64,000 bases of DNA from Trichomonas vaginalis G3 (taxonomy: Eukaryota > Parabasalia > Trichomonadida > Trichomonadidae), in the NCBI RefSeq assembly GCF_026262505.1, contig NC_067207.1, forward strand, positions 34,593,176 to 34,657,175, in the 5' to 3' direction. A program made the translations under genes and the position numbers. Under the pieces are notes generated by a model. That model saw nothing but the letters and a program-made list of their open reading frames with translations, was not told the origin of the DNA and ran no database searches. Of the stretch, positions 36,932-44,901 are shown piece after piece (position 1 is the first letter of the stretch; the number at the start of each line of letters is the position of its first letter).

Positions 36932-38449
36932 ATGTCAAATGAAACAGCGTCTATGAGAGAAATACAACACAACCGACAACTCATTATGCAAGCTCTAAAT
37001 AAGAACACAACAAACTTTTCAAACTATTCTAAGATATCTGAGTCATTGAAAGAAGGAAACTTAAAACTGACATTAAACCCAATGACAGATGAGTTTCTAT
37101 TTCAAGACAAGAAGAACAATACTGTCTGTATAAATCCAACAAAAGGAACTTTAAACGAGAAACCTATAAATGAACTTCTTTTGAAAGCAGATGTTGACAA
37201 CAAAGCTGACAAAGAATATGTAGACGATGCAATAGCAAAAGAAGAAGAAAGAGCTAACAATGCTTATGCAACAAAAGAACATACTCATCCTGAACTAGCA
37301 GACAAAACATATGTTGACAATAAAATGTCAAGTGAAGTGACAAGAGCTGAAAACGAATATTCTAAAAAGACTCATATACATTCTATATCTGAAATAACAG
37401 ACTTACAAGAAACCTTAAACAGGAAAAGTGACGTTGGACATACACATACCATTGCAAATATTACAAACTTACAAGAAACCTTAAACAGGAAAAGTGCCGT
37501 TGGACATACACATTCTATATCTGAAATAACAGACTTAAACGTTAGCCTTGAAAAGAAAGCGGATGAGGAATGTGTGGCTAGTAAGTTAGAGAAGAAAGCA
37601 GATAAGGAATATGTGGATGAAAAAGATAATGAAATTATAGAAAGGGCTGAATGGTATCATGAATGGACATCGAAGATTTTAAAAACTAAAGCTGATACAG
37701 GATGGGTTTCAGGATGTTTAGACCTTAAAGCAGATAAAACTTATGTTAACGATGAGTTAGAGAAGAAAGCAAATAAGACTCATACACATACAAGTTTTAC
37801 AACTGTTAGAGCAGACGACATAATACTGAACTTTGACCTTGGTTCAAGTGCACCTTTAGAGAATCCGAGTACAAGCGTAAAAGATACTCTTAACAATTTA
37901 GATAAGAGTTGCAGGAATATCGAAGATCATGCCAGAAACTTTGAAGCATATGAACTACCCGCAATGTTAGACAAGAAAGCAGACAAAACAGAGCTTCAAA
38001 CATTAAAGACAGAAATACTTCAAACATTATATCCTATAGGCTCTATTTATACGTCAATGAACTCAACAAATCCAGAAACAGTTCTGGGTTTTGGAACTTG
38101 GACTCAAATAGTCGACAGGTTTTTGTATTGTGCAAACTCTTCAAAGGAAACAGGTGGAAGTAAAACGATTTCAGGTGCAAATTTACCTGCACACAGTCAC
38201 TACATAAATTTAAGTACATCTCAAGCAGGTTGGCATAAGCATAGATATTGGGGTTGGTCAGAAATGACAAAAGGTAAAGGATATGATGTTAAAGACGACG
38301 TTAAGTTTGCTATAAATGGTTACTGGGATGACACTTGGGGAGAAGGAGACCATACACATCGCGTTTCAGGATATACGCAAACAACGGGACAAAGTAAAGA
38401 ATACATGCCACCTTACATGACAGTTTACGCATGGTATAGAAATGCTTAG
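36932..38449 (+). CDS. Phage-tail-like fibre protein
   Basis: A whole 505-residue fibre protein, probably trimeric and used to bind target cells. After about 75 residues there are repeated units of the form THIHSISEITDLQETLNRKSDVGHTH (three in a row near 145-210) and ADKxYVD segments, both common in bacteriophage tail fibres; then a 70-residue unit shared with B; then a collar-like tip with YPIGSIYTS, LGFGTWTQIVDRFL, NLPAHSHYI and YMPPYMTVYAWYR at the very end. HxH pairs in the repeats could hold metal, as in T4 long-tail fibre. The gene runs divergently from the penton-like region and its end overlaps the integrase end by four bases. Confidence 0.75.
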   Translation: MSNETASMREIQHNRQLIMQALNKNTTNFSNYSKISESLKEGNLKLTLNPMTDEFLFQDKKNNTVCINPTKGTLNEKPINELLLKADVDNKADKEYVDDAIAKEEERANNAYATKEHTHPELADKTYVDNKMSSEVTRAENEYSKKTHIHSISEITDLQETLNRKSDVGHTHTIANITNLQETLNRKSAVGHTHSISEITDLNVSLEKKADEECVASKLEKKADKEYVDEKDNEIIERAEWYHEWTSKILKTKADTGWVSGCLDLKADKTYVNDELEKKANKTHTHTSFTTVRADDIILNFDLGSSAPLENPSTSVKDTLNNLDKSCRNIEDHARNFEAYELPAMLDKKADKTELQTLKTEILQTLYPIGSIYTSMNSTNPETVLGFGTWTQIVDRFLYCANSSKETGGSKTISGANLPAHSHYINLSTSQAGWHKHRYWGWSEMTKGKGYDVKDDVKFAINGYWDDTWGEGDHTHRVSGYTQTTGQSKEYMPPYMTVYAWYRNA

Positions 38450-39405
38450 TCGTCATTTTCAACTTCTTTAGCATATTCGTCAGGAGTTGTCTTATATTTG
38501 TTAGGAACTGTCTTTGAAAGTATACCACCTTGAACTTTGACAAGTTTGAAACGAGGTCTGACAATAGTAGTTTTATCTTCTGCTTGCAGTGTGTACATTT
38601 TGCCATGTTTGCCTAAAACTTCATAATATTCTCTTGTATACTTTCTTCTATTTTTACGAACACGAATGTGAGTACCTGTCGGGTTCCCATTGTTGTCATA
38701 GTCAATAGTATTTTCATATGGGTCGCGTTTAGGTATTTCTATTTTTACTTTGTCACCTTTCTGAAGTTTGAAGCCCGGCATTCTTTCTTGTTTGTCTCTT
38801 TTGACTAAATTATTAAATATATAGTCTTTCTCTAAGTCAGGGTTGTTTTTCATTTCTTCGGGGGAGTGGTTTCCCAAACCTTTTTGTTTACGGCTATTGT
38901 AAATATTTAAAACTTGTCTCATCTTTGCCATGGAGAAGTGTCTATATTTGTCGTCATATGACATTTCATTTGCTTCACCACCTTGTGGTTGGTTTAAGTC
39001 TCTTAACATTTTTATACAACCGTCAATGACACCAAGAGCAGAATGGTTTTGGTCGACAATGAAATATTGGTTTACATTTTTTGAACGCAGATAGTTTTTT
39101 ACATCATCTGATTTGAAAGAACTTTCACAGTCAGATGTCAGTTTTGTTGGATGGTATTTGTCAACGAATATTGTCAAAGCAGTTTTCACATCTAAAATAT
39201 TTTTGGACCATAATGGTATGGCTTCACAGTATCTTGTGTTTTGACCGACAAATATTAGCCAGTATGGTGGTCCATCTGTTCTAACTCTCGGAATGTTTTC
39301 CAAGATATCCATAAACCAAGCATTTGGTGTTGAACTAAAGATTTTTATCATGAGTGCTTTCTTTGTCGCTTTAGAAACATAGGGGTCCTTGTTTGGATTC
39401 GTCAT
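38446..39405 (-). CDS. Maverick integrase (rve/DDE family), element C
   Basis: A 319-residue integrase. Core: AWFMDILENI (first acidic strand), a beta hairpin ending YCEAIPLW, KLTSDCESSF (second acidic), then HSALGVIDGCIKMLRDLN and YNSRKQKGLGNHSPEEM. The C-terminal part has KLQKGDKVKIEIPKRDP, an SH3-like DNA-binding pattern, and YEVLGKHGKMYTLQAED. The same architecture as 20587-21672 but clearly diverged. It shares a 16-bp two-way leader with the next gene. Confidence 0.85.
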   Translation of the reverse strand: MTNPNKDPYVSKATKKALMIKIFSSTPNAWFMDILENIPRVRTDGPPYWLIFVGQNTRYCEAIPLWSKNILDVKTALTIFVDKYHPTKLTSDCESSFKSDDVKNYLRSKNVNQYFIVDQNHSALGVIDGCIKMLRDLNQPQGGEANEMSYDDKYRHFSMAKMRQVLNIYNSRKQKGLGNHSPEEMKNNPDLEKDYIFNNLVKRDKQERMPGFKLQKGDKVKIEIPKRDPYENTIDYDNNGNPTGTHIRVRKNRRKYTREYYEVLGKHGKMYTLQAEDKTTIVRPRFKLVKVQGGILSKTVPNKYKTTPDEYAKEVENDD

Positions 39406-39421
39406 TTTTATCCTATAAGAA
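39406..39421. promoter_or_regulatory. 16-bp two-way Maverick promoter
   Basis: TTTTATCCTATAAGAA fills the gap between the integrase ATG (minus strand) and the next plus-strand ATG and is nearly symmetric. Same plan as at 36914-36931. Confidence 0.55.
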
Positions 39422-39823
39422 ATGGGTTTATTTGGCGCATTAGCAGGAGTTGCATCCAGATTTTTGCCCGCAGTGGGAACAATAGCCAGAGGTGTATTTG
39501 GAGTTGGAAGGAAGATTTTGAGTACATTAGGTATACTTAAAGAGAAAGCACAACCTATTATACAAACTGTACAGAAAGGTTGGGATGTAGCACGAGATGC
39601 AACAAATCTTATTCCAAATCCTGAAACAAGAGGAAAAGTTCAAGGATGGATGGACAATGTAGGAAGACAAGCAGGAAACTATTATAACAAAGCAAATGAC
39701 TACTATAACCAAGCAGGACACTATATGGACCAAGGTGAAAGATTCTTTAACAGAGGATATAACCATGCACAACAATGGGTAAACAATAACCAACCTCAAC
39801 CGCCTCAAACGTGGGGAATGTAA
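39422..39823 (+). CDS. Glycine/alanine-rich then N/Y/Q-rich small virion-like protein
   Basis: A 133-residue protein. It starts MGLFGALAGVASRFLPAVG, a hydrophobic G/A helix like viral fusion or membrane-active peptides, followed by an amphipathic stretch (QPIIQTVQKGWDVARDATNL) and a tail with repeated YYNKANDYYNQAGHY. A pVI-like internal protein is a possibility. No direct family seen. Confidence 0.5.
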   Translation: MGLFGALAGVASRFLPAVGTIARGVFGVGRKILSTLGILKEKAQPIIQTVQKGWDVARDATNLIPNPETRGKVQGWMDNVGRQAGNYYNKANDYYNQAGHYMDQGERFFNRGYNHAQQWVNNNQPQPPQTWGM

Positions 39824-39842
39824 AGTTTTTTACTGAGATGAA

Positions 39843-39995
39843 ATGAACAATACAGCATTGAGACAAATGGGTTCAAGATGGATTTGTCGACTTCCAGCAG
39901 TTACACCACGTGTTTGTCAAGTTCTTCCTATACCTCAGGAAGTTTTAGACCGACTTAAAAAACAACAACAACCAGTTGAAAACAAACCAAACTAA
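39843..39995 (+). CDS. 50-residue Maverick protein
   Basis: Short frame starting MNNTALRQMGSRWICRLPAV and ending QQQQPVENKPN in approximate form. It has the same leader (TTTTTTACTGAGATGAAATG) as the next gene at 40015, which is the best evidence that it is expressed. Function unknown. Confidence 0.5.
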   Translation: MNNTALRQMGSRWICRLPAVTPRVCQVLPIPQEVLDRLKKQQQPVENKPN

Positions 39996-40014
39996 AATTT
40001 TTTACTGAGATGAA

Positions 40015-40599
40015 ATGACCGAAGAAGTTGAAACGGTAGATTTGACACCACAAACAAAAAGTTCAGAACCATTGTCAAAACCTGTCAAAGAACTTACAGA
40101 TGAAGAGAAAAATTCAATAATAGAAAGTGCCAGGTCTGGAAATACAAACCCTAACTACAAAGTCACTTTTCATAAAAATGGAACGGCAAGTATCTCAAAA
40201 AAGAAACAGACTCTCACAAATAAAATATTGAAGTCTGAAGGAGCTTTCGAGACAACAGATGGAAAAGTTTACTTCACTGACCAACAGTTCATTATAGAAC
40301 ATCTCATTGACTTAGAGTCGAAATATTCTAAACTTTACAACAAACACAAAAAGTTGAAAGGAAAACAAAAACAAATGGCATATGATATTTATGAAGATGT
40401 TGACGACACAACTGTTCCTGCAAGTGAAGTAAAGTCAGAGAAACCGAAAAGTGACGAAAAACCGATAGAAGAAGAAAAACCAAAAACTGAAGATAAACCA
40501 AAACCAAAGTTTAGTTTGGAAACTAAACCAAGTCAACCTTCATTAGCTGGTATGGGTTGGCGTCAAAGACTTATGGCAGCAGGCGGTTATGTTAAGTAA
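40015..40599 (+). CDS. Charged protein with shared DG-RK-type domain
   Basis: A 194-residue protein. Residues 28-62 (DEEKNSIIESARSGNTNPNYKVTF, then KNGTASISKKK) match the small domain of 25984-26418 and 28540-28776. A helical, lysine-rich middle (YSKLYNKHKKLKGKQKQM) and a K/E/P-rich disordered stretch follow; the end GMGWRQRLMAAGGYVK is a possible peptide motif. The leader is a duplicate of that of the 39843 gene. Confidence 0.55.
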   Translation: MTEEVETVDLTPQTKSSEPLSKPVKELTDEEKNSIIESARSGNTNPNYKVTFHKNGTASISKKKQTLTNKILKSEGAFETTDGKVYFTDQQFIIEHLIDLESKYSKLYNKHKKLKGKQKQMAYDIYEDVDDTTVPASEVKSEKPKSDEKPIEEEKPKTEDKPKPKFSLETKPSQPSLAGMGWRQRLMAAGGYVK

Positions 40600-40644
40600 A
40601 GAAAAAAATATTTTTTTATTTTTATAAAAATTCCCCCATATAGA

Positions 40645-42783
40645 ATGGATAGAAAATCTGCTAGAATAAAAGCAGAGTTACAAAGATATGGTTGGAGAGT
40701 TTCGAAGAATTTTAAATATAGGAAGGGAAGACCCATAAAAGTCTATGACAAATTGTCTGGTCTTCGCTACGAAATGGATTTGGAAACAGCACGTGCAAAT
40801 TATCCAAACAGACTAGAGAGGTTAGAAGAAGAACGTCTTATGGACATGCCTTTCGATGTTAGTGAACCTCAAGTTGAAGGACACGACGGCTTTGCCAGAT
40901 TCTACTGGAAACATGACGAACAGTTGCATCCTTTGAGAAGGAAAAAAGGTAGTGCAGAGGATGGTCATGCTCCCATGGAAAGAACAAGATATGCATATGA
41001 GAAGTACCGTGAAGTTAGAAGTCAAATTACTTCTGGTCGAACCTTTACAGTAAACTTTGACGAAGGAAAGAACAAAGAAGGCTTCATGGGTGTACTTGCT
41101 GCCATACAAGACGGAAATAAGAAAGGACACAATCTCAGATTGACCATAACAGATTTGGATGGTCACATTTACTATGCACATGGCAATGTCACAACAGCTG
41201 CAATGCTTCTTGACGCTTTCAAGACTACAAAGAGAGAACAAATGGTTGACTCCGACTCAGACATTTTGAATGCAATTGAAGGAATTGCAAGTGTCAAGTT
41301 CGAATGGTACCAACCTAACCCTCAAGCAGTCAGACAACATGCTGGATACTTCCCCTTCATAAATAAGTCTGACATTGACTTGACAAGGTATGGAATTTAC
41401 AATTCAATTGAAACAATTGTCAATGAACCTTGCATTCTTACATGTCTCAGGAACTCTGGTCTTGTTACAGAAGAGAAGATGAAGTATCTTGAGTCATGTG
41501 TGAAGACAAGGTACATTCTCAGAGGTCAATTGGCAAAAATTGCACCGTTGGCAAATGTCAATATCCGAGTCAACATACCTACAGCTAAAGGTTCTTCACA
41601 TGACGACTATGTTGTTGAGTTCAATTTACCATGGTTGAAGATTGTAATTGTCCACAACCACTTCATGTTGAACGAAAGTCTTACAAACCCATTGTTCGGA
41701 AAAGGCAAGTGCAACATTGTCAGAGCTGTAAACATTCTTTTCGAGAAAGGTTTGTTGGAACCAATTCCAGATGACAAGCTGACAGAAACTTTTGTACCAA
41801 AAGACGAAACAAACTTTTCACTGTTAGCAAGACCAAAAGTTGTTCCAGACAAAGTTCTAGTACAAAAGAAGTACACAATTCCACAAGGAGTTGGATTGTT
41901 CGGATACCAACCTGAACCAGAAGAACTTCCAATGAGGTTGCAAGAACTTCAAGATGCTATAAACAAACTTCCATTGAGACATCCAATTGACGTCAAATTG
42001 TATTGGAGAGCATCTGAGTTAGGTCAGAAGGTTTTATATGAAACAGGTTGCTTCGACGATGTTTATGAGATAACAGGAGAAGTTTCTCAGAAGATAAGAG
42101 ACTCACTTGAATTTCCACAAACTGGACCAATTGGTTGCGACAAGTTCGACTCAGATGAAAAGATATACTATGTCGACCTTAACGCTGCATACATGAGGTT
42201 TGTCCAATATATTCCGACTGGAATTCCAAACGAAGATGGTGAGTTCCCGGGAAGGAACTATACAGTTGGAAAAGTCATACAACAACTGTATGATATTAGG
42301 AAAGCTTCAAACCCCAAACTTGCAATGACACTCAAATTGCTTATGAATTCGACATGGGGATATTCCATTAAGAAACCTCAAGAGATGAAGAGTAAACATT
42401 ATGAGAAGGTCGACAACTTTGTTGAAAGGTTTTCTCCTTTTGTTTTGAAGTACGAATTCACTCAAGGTCAAAGTGGCTTAGTAACCACATTAAAACCTAT
42501 TGTCGAACATTGGTCTTACCCTCAGTTCGCAAAGGCAGTCCTTGACAACTACAACAAATTCTTCTCCGAAGTCAAATCGAAAGTTGTGGTTTACTATGAG
42601 AACATTGACGCACTCATGACGAACGAAGAAGGGTACAACAAACTCATTGAAATGGGCATGGTCGGTGAGAAGATGGGTCAATTCAAATTGGACAAAATTT
42701 TCACCGAAGTTCATGTCCTCTCCAAGCGTAAGTACTGGGGCATACTTGAAGACGGCACAGAAATAAAACATTGCATGAAATAA
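40645..42783 (+). CDS. B-family DNA polymerase of the protein-primed type (element C)
   Basis: A 712-residue frame. The N-terminal 110 residues are basic; the middle has TITDLDGHIYYAHGN and a long exonuclease/template-binding-like region; the C-terminal part carries YYVDLNAAYMRF (motif A position), LKLLMNSTWGYSIKKP (motif B) and VVYYENIDALMT (motif C position), then LSKRKYWGIL. So it is a polymerase of the Polinton class or a close relative. Very different from the polymerase of B. Codon use here is more G+C-rich than in B. Confidence 0.7.
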   Translation: MDRKSARIKAELQRYGWRVSKNFKYRKGRPIKVYDKLSGLRYEMDLETARANYPNRLERLEEERLMDMPFDVSEPQVEGHDGFARFYWKHDEQLHPLRRKKGSAEDGHAPMERTRYAYEKYREVRSQITSGRTFTVNFDEGKNKEGFMGVLAAIQDGNKKGHNLRLTITDLDGHIYYAHGNVTTAAMLLDAFKTTKREQMVDSDSDILNAIEGIASVKFEWYQPNPQAVRQHAGYFPFINKSDIDLTRYGIYNSIETIVNEPCILTCLRNSGLVTEEKMKYLESCVKTRYILRGQLAKIAPLANVNIRVNIPTAKGSSHDDYVVEFNLPWLKIVIVHNHFMLNESLTNPLFGKGKCNIVRAVNILFEKGLLEPIPDDKLTETFVPKDETNFSLLARPKVVPDKVLVQKKYTIPQGVGLFGYQPEPEELPMRLQELQDAINKLPLRHPIDVKLYWRASELGQKVLYETGCFDDVYEITGEVSQKIRDSLEFPQTGPIGCDKFDSDEKIYYVDLNAAYMRFVQYIPTGIPNEDGEFPGRNYTVGKVIQQLYDIRKASNPKLAMTLKLLMNSTWGYSIKKPQEMKSKHYEKVDNFVERFSPFVLKYEFTQGQSGLVTTLKPIVEHWSYPQFAKAVLDNYNKFFSEVKSKVVVYYENIDALMTNEEGYNKLIEMGMVGEKMGQFKLDKIFTEVHVLSKRKYWGILEDGTEIKHCMK

Positions 42784-42790
42784 AAAATTT

Positions 42791-43051
42791 TTATTCGAAT
42801 TTGAATTTAAATGTGGGAATTCTTGGGAACGGGAAAGGCTTATTTACTTGAGGAACAGGTAAAGGTGGTGGAGGTGGAGGTGGTGGCAACCAGTCCATTT
42901 TATATTCCTTCCTAGCTAATTTCCGTTTAATTTCATGGTCGCCCTCGGAGTCTTTGAATCGGACAGGTCGAGTTACACCATTCTTGGTCTCAAACTCATA
43001 TATAACCTGTTTGTCTGTATTTTCTTCGACTATGGCACGAGACACAAACAT
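42791..43051 (-). CDS. Small protein with polyproline run
   Basis: An 86-residue frame starting MFVSRAIVEENTDKQ, with a run of eight prolines followed by PVPQVNKPFPFPRIPTFKF. Its first codons overlap, on the other strand, the start of 43032-43304 by 20 bases. It ends eight bases after the convergent polymerase stop. Function unknown. Confidence 0.45.
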   Translation of the reverse strand: MFVSRAIVEENTDKQVIYEFETKNGVTRPVRFKDSEGDHEIKRKLARKEYKMDWLPPPPPPPPLPVPQVNKPFPFPRIPTFKFKFE

Positions 43052-43304
43052 TGACCAAACGGACAAAAAGTGTCATTTCGGATGGTCAAGCAGCCCAATC
43101 GCATTCGAGCACTTCGAAGAAGCCTTACGTTCCAAGGGAGAGGGTGTCTGGTGCAAGGCAGAGGTCATGAAACTCTACGAGCAGTACATCCTCAATGCCT
43201 GGGAGGACAAATCGTCCTTGGATTGGCAATTCTACCAACTCCTCTGGGACGACCTCCTACGCAACTGGATAACGAAAGAGTCCAATTCAAAGGTCGGGAA
43301 CTAA
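43032..43304 (+). CDS. Small aromatic-rich acidic protein
   Basis: A 90-residue frame starting MARDTNIDQTDKKCHFGW, rich in W (six), F and Y, helical throughout (FEHFEEALRSKG, YEQYILNAWEDK). The ATG overlaps the divergent gene's start. I set the ATG at 43032 since the upstream frame has only a TTG. No family recognised. Confidence 0.45.
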   Translation: MARDTNIDQTDKKCHFGWSSSPIAFEHFEEALRSKGEGVWCKAEVMKLYEQYILNAWEDKSSLDWQFYQLLWDDLLRNWITKESNSKVGN

Positions 43305-43371
43305 TTTTGCAAATTACCCTTAATTTAACATACTTATCCAAATAAACACCTAAATTTACTTGGGGTTTCCC

Positions 43372-44079
43372 CTAAAATAAATTTTTTTTACTCTTAGAAC
43401 CACTCGAGGTTCTCCTTACGGTTGTTGAGCTTGTCACCGTCAATGTGTCTGACCCTCGTCTTCTTGTCTGGATTTGGAACCCATTGCATACCGACAAGCC
43501 TTCCCATGGAAACTGAACCGTAATTCGAAGGTTAAGGTTCAAGTGTCCCAAGTTGTTGAGGACTGGGGTAAGAACCTTGCCTGTCTCCTTGTTGCGGATT
43601 TGGTATGGGTAGGGTTGGGAAATTTCGTAAGCGTCATCGACAACAAGGGTTGCCCAAACTTCCTTTTCTTCGTGTTTCTCTTCTTCTTCTTCCTCTTCTT
43701 CCTCTTCTTTGATAATACCTTCGGCAATTCTGTGTTCACGAAGTACGGTGTTGCATGTTCTGTCCTTTCCGAGTACCTTCCAGATGGCGTCTATCTCTTC
43801 GAAGAAACGGTAGATGAGTCGGGCAAGGTTTTGGTTCTCTATGTTGTATTGGCGCAAGGTTTCCGCGAAATCGTTCAGGACTTTCTTATTGGAAGCTTGG
43901 TTCGTGAGGACTTCGACTTTGAGATTGGTTATCTCTTCCATAAGACTACTTTGGAGAGTCTTAATGGTGTTTGACAGATGAGCGTTCAATTGGGCAATTT
44001 GAATTTGAACTGGGCGCTTGCCTGGCAACCTTGAAAGGACATCTTTCATTGAGTTTGGCTTCGGTGCTTGTTCGGACAT
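43372..44079 (-). CDS. Coiled-coil and acidic-patch Maverick protein
   Basis: A 235-residue protein: helical first half with heptads (LNAHLSNTIKTLQSSLMEEITNLK), then a run of E (EEEEEEEEEE), then a beta-rich part (YPYQIRNKETGKVLTPVLNN) and a basic S/T/R tail. The tail's pattern resembles HNH-type or DNA-binding ends (RLVGMQWVPNPDKKTRVRHID is read in another frame on the same strand) but I make no call. The gene has G+C-rich codons like those at 56.2-58.3 kb. Confidence 0.5.
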   Translation of the reverse strand: MSEQAPKPNSMKDVLSRLPGKRPVQIQIAQLNAHLSNTIKTLQSSLMEEITNLKVEVLTNQASNKKVLNDFAETLRQYNIENQNLARLIYRFFEEIDAIWKVLGKDRTCNTVLREHRIAEGIIKEEEEEEEEEEKHEEKEVWATLVVDDAYEISQPYPYQIRNKETGKVLTPVLNNLGHLNLNLRITVQFPWEGLSVCNGFQIQTRRRGSDTLTVTSSTTVRRTSSGSKSKKNLF

Positions 44080-44165
44080 CGAAAAAATGAAGTGGTTTGA
44101 GAATGACGGTTTTACTTCAAAAAGCTTGTTATGACAGTTATGTCATACTCTTATATACGAAAAAA

Positions 44166-44194
44166 GGAGATTTGACAGAATGTCAAATCTCCTC
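44166..44194. repeat. Perfect 13-bp-stem hairpin
   Basis: AGGAGATTTGACA and TGTCAAATCTCCT are separated by GAA. It lies 87 bases upstream of the minus-strand gene ending at 43372. Possibly regulatory or part of an element end. Confidence 0.6.
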
Positions 44195-44251
44195 AAAAAG
44201 TGACAGTTTACATGGCAAACAACTGCGAGCAATTTTTAGCCATTTTGGCTG

Positions 44252-44308
44252 AGAACTAGGGTCTGCGAGGTACATAGATAGAATCAGTACCTCGCAGACT
44301 CTAGTTCT
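44252..44308. repeat. 22-bp-arm palindrome between C and E
   Basis: Two 22-base arms (AGAACTAGGGTCTGCGAGG- and its complement) with one mismatch and a 13-base AT-rich loop. This could be the end of Maverick C or an insertion scar. No copy elsewhere in the window. Confidence 0.65.
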
Positions 44309-44395
44309 CTATATGGCGCCGAAAATTTGTTAAAATATTTTTTCAATATAGACTTCTGAAATAATTAAATTATTCTCAAATTCTCACAAATTATT

Positions 44396-44401
44396 TCATT
44401 T
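44396..44401 (+). promoter_or_regulatory. Host-type initiator of E
   Basis: TCATTT matches the trichomonad TCAYTW initiator, whereas flanking Maverick genes lack it. The spacing of 18 bases to the ATG is normal for this organism group. Confidence 0.55.
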
Positions 44402-44415
44402 CAAATTTGTTTAAA

Positions 44416-44901
44416 ATGAATTTGTACACCTTAGTTGATTCAGCTTGGCTTGAAACAGCTCTAGCACAGATTCAAATGCGCACACCGTTAGCCATTGTTC
44501 TCACAAATGTTCCATTAGTCAACAACACTATTCGTTCATCAATTAACAAGATAACATTTTACAAAGCTCTCTTATGTAATAGACTAATTACTATTGAAGA
44601 GTACTTACATCATACATACAAACTTCAAGAGTTTACTACTTTCTACATTAAATATAATAATCGACTCTACGAGTGTTCATCCATTTTGAAACACAGAGAT
44701 GACACTCTCCTTACCGATTATTTGATATTACAAAGTTCAAACGACTCTCGTATACAGGAAGAACCCTCATCAGCCAGCACTCCTCTACAACGCCAGCTTT
44801 CATCAGCCAGCACTACCAACTCTGTTCCACAGCAACAGCTCTCAACAGCCAACGCTCCTCTACAAAGCCCACTTTCTGCCAACACCCCGCCACAACGCTA
44901 G
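44416..44901 (+). CDS. N-terminal domain of the E protein
   Basis: About 115 residues of globular, helical sequence starting MNLYTLVDSAWLETALAQIQ and including LCNRLITIEEYLHHTYKL, then STPLQRQLSSAST, where the decapeptide repeats begin. No family recognised. It may bind DNA or direct assembly. The ATG at 44416 was chosen by the initiator spacing. Confidence 0.6.
   Translation: MNLYTLVDSAWLETALAQIQMRTPLAIVLTNVPLVNNTIRSSINKITFYKALLCNRLITIEEYLHHTYKLQEFTTFYIKYNNRLYECSSILKHRDDTLLTDYLILQSSNDSRIQEEPSSASTPLQRQLSSASTTNSVPQQQLSTANAPLQSPLSANTPPQR

Larger units (their letters stand above)
34222..44320. mobile_element. Maverick/Polinton element C (left block)
   Basis: Ten kilobases of closely packed genes: adenine methyltransferase, small virion-like proteins, penton-like region, fibre, integrase, basic proteins, DNA polymerase and accessory genes. 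The left edge is the hairpin at 34224-34256 in the Myb gene. The right edge is open: either the palindrome at 44252-44308 ends it, or it continues as the block at 56.1-64 kb with E inserted. Most frames are whole, with about one or two breaks, so this block looks younger than B. No matching TIR could be found inside the window. Confidence 0.75.

Noticed and set aside
43070-43345. A 91-residue plus-strand frame overlapping 43032-43304
   Set aside because: It lacks an ATG start and its composition fits a shifted reading of the real gene.
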